From OLB6 sp964467455 (lineage in GTDB: Bacteria > Bacteroidota > Ignavibacteria > Kapaibacteriales > Kapaibacteriaceae), in assembly GCA_964467455.1 (NCBI GenBank), contig CAYXQJ010000002.1, forward strand, positions 124,001-188,000: DNA of 64,000 nt, given 5' to 3'. The position numbers and the translations under genes are program-made. Below the pieces are notes generated by a model. The model did no database searches and was not told the origin of the DNA. It was given only the letters and a program-made list of their open reading frames with translations. Shown here one piece after another: positions 59,703-64,000 of the stretch (position 1 is the stretch's first letter; the number at the start of each line of letters is the position of its first letter).

Positions 59703-60046
59703 TTCGCGTAGACCTGTGTTGCGTGGAAGTATCCTGTTGCGCCGCCGTGGACGTGGCCGACAAAGCGGACGGTCTGTCCGGCAGCAAACGGTTGGTCCGG
59801 CGTGGAGCCGGTATAGTCGACCTTGAATCGAGTACCTGTGCGGTCTTCGCAGAACATCTCCGCATCGGACAGTTGCGTGATGGTCGACACGATGATGACC
59901 TTCGGCGCTTGATCACCTTCCACGGTCGCATTGACGGTCGCGGCTTGCGCGAAGGTCACGTCGTCGAGTTCACCGTACTTCGACGCCACATAGAATGCGA
60001 TCGGAACGAGAACGACGACGGCGATGATGATGATCCGCTTGAGCAT
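59699..60046 (-). CDS. CcmE-like OB-fold protein lacking the haem-attachment motif
   Basis: 115 residues. An N-terminal membrane anchor (LKRIIIIAVVVLVPIAFYVA) precedes an OB-fold domain (FCEDRTGTRFKVDYTGSTPD; GQTVRFVGHVHGGATGYFHA). The pattern is that of CcmE, but the chain ends at QVYAK, just before where CcmE has its His/Cys-X3-Tyr haem site. It lies one base after the true ccmE and overlaps ccmF by four bases. It may support CcmE or CcmF as a non-haem paralogue; truncation is also possible. Function unproven. Confidence 0.75.
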   Translation of the reverse strand: MLKRIIIIAVVVLVPIAFYVASKYGELDDVTFAQAATVNATVEGDQAPKVIIVSTITQLSDAEMFCEDRTGTRFKVDYTGSTPDQPFAAGQTVRFVGHVHGGATGYFHATQVYAK

Positions 60047-60047
60047 G

Positions 60048-60437
60048 TTACGATGTTGGATGTTGATCCGCCGGTTGACCTTCGTACTTCGACGGACACT
60101 TGGTGAGCACGTTCGAGGCCTTCATCACACCATTGTCGATGCGGCCCTTGACCACAACGCTCACGGCGATCTCGAAGTTATTCGGCTTGGCACCGTTGAG
60201 TTCGACCGGAATGCGACGGCCGTGTTCATCCTTCATCGTGAAACGAAAGATGTTGGCCTGATTGTCGTAGGATGATCCTTCTTCCTTGACCCAGGTGCCG
60301 ACCACCTGCACGGTCTTGCCAAGGCGTTCAGCACGGTCGATGTCGGCATACTCTACGGAGCTTGTATCCAACGCCATGTAGCCGACAACGGCGAGGGCGA
60401 CGGCGATGATGCCGCCGATGATGTAACGTGGTTTCAT
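60048..60437 (-). CDS. ccmE: Haem chaperone CcmE, cysteine-type
   Basis: 129 residues. Membrane anchor (YIIGGIIAVALAVVGYMAL) and periplasmic OB-fold (GKTVQVVGTWV; FRFTMKDEHGRRIPVELNG; EIAVSVVVKGRI). The haem site is LTKCPSKYEG, with Cys at about residue 114 and Tyr at 118, a CXXXY form in place of the usual HXXXY. Cys-type CcmE proteins are known from some sulfate reducers and archaea. Likely takes haem from CcmC and gives it to CcmF. An AGGGGGC word before the ATG could act as ribosome-binding site. Confidence 0.88.
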   Translation of the reverse strand: MKPRYIIGGIIAVALAVVGYMALDTSSVEYADIDRAERLGKTVQVVGTWVKEEGSSYDNQANIFRFTMKDEHGRRIPVELNGAKPNNFEIAVSVVVKGRIDNGVMKASNVLTKCPSKYEGQPADQHPTS

Positions 60438-60446
60438 GGTGCCCCC

Positions 60447-60581
60447 TTAACGTGTTCGTTCTCGTTCTAGTTCACTGAGCTTGGCATCGACGCGCCAGAG
60501 ATAGGCCGCAATGCCGAACCAGATCAACAGAGCGCAGGTAAGGACAACGTACGAGGCGTTGACGGTGAGAAAATCGATCAT
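60447..60581 (-). CDS. ccmD: CcmD-like small membrane protein
   Basis: 44 residues, starting MIDFLTVNASYVVLTCALLI, with one membrane helix (residues about 8-29) and a charged tail (WRVDAKLSELERERTR). This size, a single helix with a basic cytoplasmic end and position between ccmC and ccmE are those of CcmD, which helps CcmE leave the CcmABC complex after haem loading. The ATG at 60581 overlaps the ccmC stop by four bases (ATGA). CcmD family sequences are poorly conserved, so the call rests mainly on size, topology and neighbours. Confidence 0.8.
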   Translation of the reverse strand: MIDFLTVNASYVVLTCALLIWFGIAAYLWRVDAKLSELERERTR

Positions 60582-61621
60582 GAGTGTGTCTCGCTGTCAG
60601 TGATGCGCGTGGTGAGGTTGACGAGTCGAACCTTGAGATTGACAAGCCAGAAGAAGATGACGGTGAAGGCGAACAAGGAAAGTCCGAAGACCACTTGTTT
60701 GGTGGCATTGATGGCATCGGATTTTGGACTCAACAGCGGTCCGGCATTCACATCATCAGAGCTGCCGGGGTGTAATCCTGGAAGCAGTCGTGGCAGCACA
60801 AAGATCAAAAAGGGCACGGTGACAAAGGCCACGATGGAATAGGCCGCACTCAACCGCGCACGTCGCTGTGGTTCTTCAATGCTGCTGCGAAGAAGGAAAT
60901 ACGCTGCATAGACCAGAAGCAAGAGAAAGATGGACGTCTCCCGCGGGTCCCAGTTCCAGAACGATCCCCAGTTGAACTTGGCCCAGACGGCACCTGTGAT
61001 GGTGGCCAACACCGCATACAGTGTTCCCACGCTTGCCGTCGCCATCGACACAGTATCGTGTTGCAGATCTCGTGTCCGCAGATATCGGATCGCGAAGATC
61101 ATGCTCAGTAGGTAGGCGATCGTTGCCACCCACGACATCGGCACGTGGAAAAAGATGATCCGGGCGCGTTCTTCCAAGCCCATGATATACGGCAGTGTGA
61201 TCCCCGGATCCACCTGCCCCACCGTCGACGACATGAATCGTGTATCCGATCCACTACGCTGAAGATGGAGAATGAAGGGGGCGTCTGTTGCGTTGATGAT
61301 GTCGGCGACCTCTTCCGACACGTCCACGTTGATCACCACACGCGGATCACGAGCATCGGCGAGCGTGAACGCCGAATCATTCGTTGGATCGGCAACGCGC
61401 GTGAGCAAGACGGGAACGACCTTCGCGCTGTCGGCACGGGCGGCCATGACGGCGTCCGTGACAGTGCCGGCGATCGGCGGGAACAATCCAAAGATGACGG
61501 TTGCCGTGATCGAAAGAATGGCGATCAGTTTCCACCACGTCGGCCGACGTGTGGTGAGTCTCGGGAAAAAGCCGAGTGCGATGCCGAGGAGCGTGGCTCC
61601 CAACATGATAGCGAATTTCAT
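60578..61621 (-). CDS. ccmC: CcmC haem transporter/handling protein with an N-terminal extension
   Basis: 347 residues. The haem-handling Trp motif is WGSFWNWDPRETSIFLLLL (about residues 218-236), with flanking membrane helices (IIFFHVPMSWVATIAYLLSM; TLYAVLATITGAVWAKF). It loads haem onto CcmE. Typical CcmC proteins have about 240 residues; here about 100 extra residues precede the family region. They contain two membrane helices (LGATLLGIALGFFP; LIAILSITATVIFGLFPPIA) and a periplasmic loop with ADARDPRVVINVDVSEEV. A TAACTTTG box lies seven bases before the ATG. Overlaps ccmD by four bases. Confidence 0.9.
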   Translation of the reverse strand: MKFAIMLGATLLGIALGFFPRLTTRRPTWWKLIAILSITATVIFGLFPPIAGTVTDAVMAARADSAKVVPVLLTRVADPTNDSAFTLADARDPRVVINVDVSEEVADIINATDAPFILHLQRSGSDTRFMSSTVGQVDPGITLPYIMGLEERARIIFFHVPMSWVATIAYLLSMIFAIRYLRTRDLQHDTVSMATASVGTLYAVLATITGAVWAKFNWGSFWNWDPRETSIFLLLLVYAAYFLLRSSIEEPQRRARLSAAYSIVAFVTVPFLIFVLPRLLPGLHPGSSDDVNAGPLLSPKSDAINATKQVVFGLSLFAFTVIFFWLVNLKVRLVNLTTRITDSETHS

Positions 61622-61628
61622 ACGGCTG

Positions 61629-61636
61629 CAAAGTTA
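61629..61636 (-). promoter_or_regulatory. ccmC: Bacteroidota-type -7 box TAACTTTG before the ccm cluster
   Basis: Exact TAnnTTTG match on the minus strand, seven bases before the ccmC ATG, inside the 19-bp gap after the upstream kinase gene. A near-leaderless ccm mRNA is implied. Confidence 0.5.
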
Positions 61637-61640
61637 CGGT

Positions 61641-62081
61641 TTATGCCGTGCGCAGCTTCGTCAGGATGAGCGTGTTCTCGTGCCGCCCTTCGCCCGATGG
61701 GACGTATTCGATACCGTCCATGACCCGAGTCATGAGTAAGATGCCAAGTCCATGGTGGCGGTGCTCCGCGAAATAACGGCGCATATCGGGAAGATCGGCC
61801 TTGCCAGGGTCGAACGGAGTGCTGGTGTCCATGATCTCGACATTGATCTCGGAGGGCCGTACCACGATGCGGACATCGATGGACTTCGTCGGATCATTCT
61901 GGTACGCATGCTGGATAAGGTTCGCACATGCTTCGTCAACGGCCAGCACGATGTTGTTGGTCTCCCGTTCTGAAAATCCGGCTTGACGCACATGGAGACG
62001 GACGAACTCGCGGATCACGGACAGTTGCTCTGTCGTGGCCGCGACATGAAGACGGTCGGTATCGTGTAGCGGCAACGTCAT
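61641..62081 (-). CDS. RsbW-like anti-sigma/serine kinase (HATPase)
   Basis: 146 residues of the GHKL ATPase fold. N-box NIVLAVDEACANLIQHAYQN, G1 region VEIMDTSTPFDPG, G2 region HGLGILLMTRVMDGIEY. Such proteins phosphorylate a STAS antagonist and bind a sigma factor or other partner. It overlaps the upstream STAS gene by four bases and is last in a three-gene partner-switching set (PP2C phosphatase, STAS, kinase). No sigma factor gene is adjacent, so the regulated target is unknown. Confidence 0.88.
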   Translation of the reverse strand: MTLPLHDTDRLHVAATTEQLSVIREFVRLHVRQAGFSERETNNIVLAVDEACANLIQHAYQNDPTKSIDVRIVVRPSEINVEIMDTSTPFDPGKADLPDMRRYFAEHRHHGLGILLMTRVMDGIEYVPSGEGRHENTLILTKLRTA

Positions 62082-62434
62082 GCTACGACCGGAAATGCCT
62101 CGACGGCTTCGTCGACCGTCGGAAAGATCTGGAACAAGACCGGGAAGCCGAGTAGGTCGAACACGGAAAAGACGCGTTCTTTCATCGCAGCAAGCTTGAT
62201 GTCGCCGCCTTTTTGGCGGACCGACTCAATAAAGACCATAAAGACGCCAAGTCCGGCGCTGCTGATGTATTCAAGTTCGGCGAAGCCAACCACGATCTTG
62301 AAGCATCCTTCCGTGATCGCTTCCTGGATCTGGGCTTCTAGCTTGGAGGCCGTGTGGGCATCGAGGTAACCGGAAAGATCGATCACACACACGCCACTGT
62401 CGAGTTTACGGGCTGAAGAGGTAAAAGAGGTCAT
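62078..62434 (-). CDS. STAS-domain anti-sigma factor antagonist
   Basis: 118 residues. A single STAS domain: CVIDLSGYLDAHTASKLEAQ, LEYISSAGLGVFMVFIESVR with the likely phosphorylated Ser in SSAG, and a C-terminal helix with FPTVDEAVEAF. It would be phosphorylated by the kinase gene downstream and dephosphorylated by the PP2C protein upstream, releasing or trapping a partner. Both neighbours overlap it by four bases, typical of a stoichiometric partner-switch unit. Confidence 0.9.
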   Translation of the reverse strand: MTSFTSSARKLDSGVCVIDLSGYLDAHTASKLEAQIQEAITEGCFKIVVGFAELEYISSAGLGVFMVFIESVRQKGGDIKLAAMKERVFSVFDLLGFPVLFQIFPTVDEAVEAFPVVA

Positions 62435-64000
62435 ACAATAGCTCCAACAATATCGTGCATACGCGGTGTCTCGGGCAGAGTTTCACAGTTATCAGTGAAC
62501 ATCACACCAACGATCGTAATGTCGTCGTGCTGTTCCATCTCTCCCCCGTACTGATCGAGCAACTTAACCGTTGCGCGGACAAGCTCGCCACTGGACGTTG
62601 GCGAGATATTCAAAAGCATTTCACCGATCTTCTCAGCCCCGATCTCGGAATAATTCATGTCGCGCCGTTCGGTGACGCCATCGGTCGTTAACAAACACAG
62701 ATCGCCCGGCGAGACCTCGACCGCTTCTTCGCAGATGACATGGTCGAACGTCTCCGGTGCAACAATGCCGATGGCTACACCCTGCGGCGTAAGATATTGC
62801 AGCTCCGTGCCTACACGCAAGATCGCCGGCGTATGCCCTGCCCTGGCGACGCGCAAGGTGTGTGTGTTCTCGTCAAATTCAACACAAAGCATGGTGATGT
62901 AGGTATGTCGCTCCATGGAGCCGAACAGGGTTGCGTTGATGCGGCGGAGCAGGTCTGCCGGACCTTCGGCCATGCGCATCTCTGCAAGCACGGTACCCTT
63001 GAGTGTTGCCATGTAGAGCGCCGCCGGAATACCCTTGCCGGATACGTCGGCGATAATAGCGCCGAGGCGGCCGTTCTTGAACCGGACATAGTCGAAATAG
63101 TCGCCCCCTACCTGAGCAGCAGGGATGGTTACGGCATCTACATCACAGCACGACGTGGAGGGAGGTTTACGAGGCAACAAGGATGCTTGGATGTTCCGTG
63201 CGACGTCGAACTCTTTTTGGAGTCGTTCTTTCTCCAGAGCAGCTTCCATCAGTCGCGCTTGGTCGAGACCAACCCCGACGGTGTCGCTCAGGGCTGCTAA
63301 CAAGCGAACATCATCAGCTTCGAAACCGTATTCGATCGTGCTGAACATGACGAGTGTGCCGGCCCGATCTCCGTGGTTGACGATCGGAATGATGATGAGT
63401 GAACGGATCGCCGGAAGCTCGTCGTCGCCATCAAAGATGTCGGCAACGGATTCAACGTGCACGGGTCGATCGCCGGTGGTGAACAATCGATGGAGGCGAC
63501 GATTTGCATGCAAGGTCATCACATAATCGGCATGCACGAGCTGTTCACCAACGATACGGATGTCGGACGCATCGTAGAGCTCGCACCACGCACCGTGAGC
63601 ACGGCATACACGCAGGGCATGCGCCGTAACGGAGGCCATGAGATCGTCAACGCGTGCCGACTCAGCGATGAGGCGGGTGACCGTGGAGAGGATTTCGACC
63701 TCGCTGCTGCGACGGTCAACAATGCCGCTGTTCGGCAGTGACGTGATCGTAGCAAAGAATAGGCGTAAGAAGAAGACAAAGCCGAACATGTTGATCGCTG
63801 CGGGCAACACGGCGCCGTTGCGAAGGAAGGTCAGCGCCGACATCGTGAGGTAGGAGTCGTCGCTGAAGGCCAACATCCCGGAGAGCACCACAGATGCGAA
63901 GGCACCACAGGCCGTCAGCCACAGCAGACGGATCTTTTTATCGAGCGTGATGGTGGTCAACCAGCTCAAGCGACGGATGTTCATCAACGTGATCACCGCA
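62431..64000 (-). CDS. GAF-PP2C (SpoIIE-type) phosphatase, 5' end off the window
   Basis: At least 521 residues are visible and the frame stays open to the window edge, so the N-terminus is missing. Two membrane helices (LWLTACGAFASVVLSGMLAF; NGAVLPAAINMFGFVFFL) precede a GAF sensor domain (about 100-260) and a PP2C domain with metal-binding motifs GGDYFDYVRF, DVSGKGIPAALYM, LTTDGVTERRD and EQHDDITIVGVMF. It would dephosphorylate the STAS protein in response to a membrane or redox/ligand signal. Overlaps the STAS gene by four bases. Confidence 0.88.
   Translation of the reverse strand, partial: AVITLMNIRRLSWLTTITLDKKIRLLWLTACGAFASVVLSGMLAFSDDSYLTMSALTFLRNGAVLPAAINMFGFVFFLRLFFATITSLPNSGIVDRRSSEVEILSTVTRLIAESARVDDLMASVTAHALRVCRAHGAWCELYDASDIRIVGEQLVHADYVMTLHANRRLHRLFTTGDRPVHVESVADIFDGDDELPAIRSLIIIPIVNHGDRAGTLVMFSTIEYGFEADDVRLLAALSDTVGVGLDQARLMEAALEKERLQKEFDVARNIQASLLPRKPPSTSCCDVDAVTIPAAQVGGDYFDYVRFKNGRLGAIIADVSGKGIPAALYMATLKGTVLAEMRMAEGPADLLRRINATLFGSMERHTYITMLCVEFDENTHTLRVARAGHTPAILRVGTELQYLTPQGVAIGIVAPETFDHVICEEAVEVSPGDLCLLTTDGVTERRDMNYSEIGAEKIGEMLLNISPTSSGELVRATVKLLDQYGGEMEQHDDITIVGVMFTDNCETLPETPRMHDIVGAIV

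Larger units (their letters stand above)
627..63110. repeat. Dispersed AGGGGGC (GCCCCCT) motif, about 45 copies
   Basis: By eye the heptamer occurs at (first base of the 8-mer WAGGGGGC or its complement) 627, 1857, 3235, 3529, 5347, 5580, 7465, 7835, 9163, 11696, 12788, 13375, 13749, 16886, 18597, 21060, 21439, 23599, 24695, 25137, 27359, 28457, 29400, 29739, 31345, 31865, 31924, 33341, 35397, 36117, 37009, 37776, 41269, 42087, 43549, 45521, 46406, 48814, 51492, 54871, 56850, 59013, 60441, 61275 and 63103. About 17 are in the plus orientation. Other runs of five or more G/C number about 20. Confidence 0.85.

Noticed and set aside
1..64000. Intrinsic terminators with U-runs
   Set aside because: No convincing GC hairpin followed by a T-run was found; only the inverted repeats noted above.

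Overview
The window looks like a chromosome segment from a Gram-negative member of the Bacteroidota/FCB group, most likely a Kapabacteria- or Ignavibacteria-type lineage. This rests on many secreted proteins with short C-terminal sorting-like tails of the type IX secretion (T9SS) kind, several OmpA-family outer-membrane proteins, Bacteroidota-type promoter boxes (TAnnTTTG) next to start codons, and GC content judged by eye to be in the mid 50s. No rRNA, tRNA, CRISPR array, transposase or phage gene was found. One 100-N assembly gap lies at 19267-19366. No gene-free stretch exceeds 300 bases.

Layout: 1-3.7 kb carries a partial BNR/sortilin-type secreted protein and two glycosyltransferases on the minus strand. 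3.8-7 kb is a plus-strand run of kbl, a 3-hydroxyacyl-CoA dehydrogenase and a LolC/E-type permease. 7-14.5 kb (mostly minus) holds a DoxX protein, purL, accC, a four-helix-bundle (23S-IVP family) gene, mutS2 and a YqeY protein. 14.6-24.1 kb is a tandem family of four beta-propeller secreted proteins. 24.2-33.5 kb (mostly plus) has a HAD phosphatase, def, secreted proteins, an aldehyde dehydrogenase, outer-membrane proteins and a CHAD protein. 33.6-36.5 kb has adjacent tryptophanase and tyrosine phenol-lyase genes. 36.6-44.1 kb (minus) has a Kelch-like protein, a small kinase, a small-multidrug-resistance-like protein, DUF4175 and DUF4159 proteins and rsmG. 44.1-57.4 kb (plus) has a glycosyltransferase, nth and a coupled surface-protein operon (OmpA, giant WD40/HYDIN protein, OmpA, glycosyltransferase, IgGFc-binding-like protein), then a pseudouridine synthase. 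57.3-61.6 kb is a cytochrome c maturation cluster (ccmC, ccmD, ccmE with a Cys-type haem site, a second CcmE-like protein, ccmF). 61.6-64 kb is a partner-switching module (kinase, STAS antagonist, PP2C phosphatase).

Two genome-scale patterns stand out. First, the heptamer AGGGGGC (or its complement) occurs about 45 times, roughly every 1.4 kb, in coding and non-coding DNA and in both orientations. Other runs of five or more G/C are much rarer. Second, nearly every gap between genes, and a few protein linkers and C-termini, contains a short-period tandem array (units of 7, 8, 11 or 12 bp, many CTAG-rich). These arrays often start at the stop codon of one gene and run to the next gene. Their units differ from place to place, yet the placement is the same, which suggests a continuing process of local repeat expansion. 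One array forms a near-perfect 37-bp inverted repeat that fills the space between two convergent genes.
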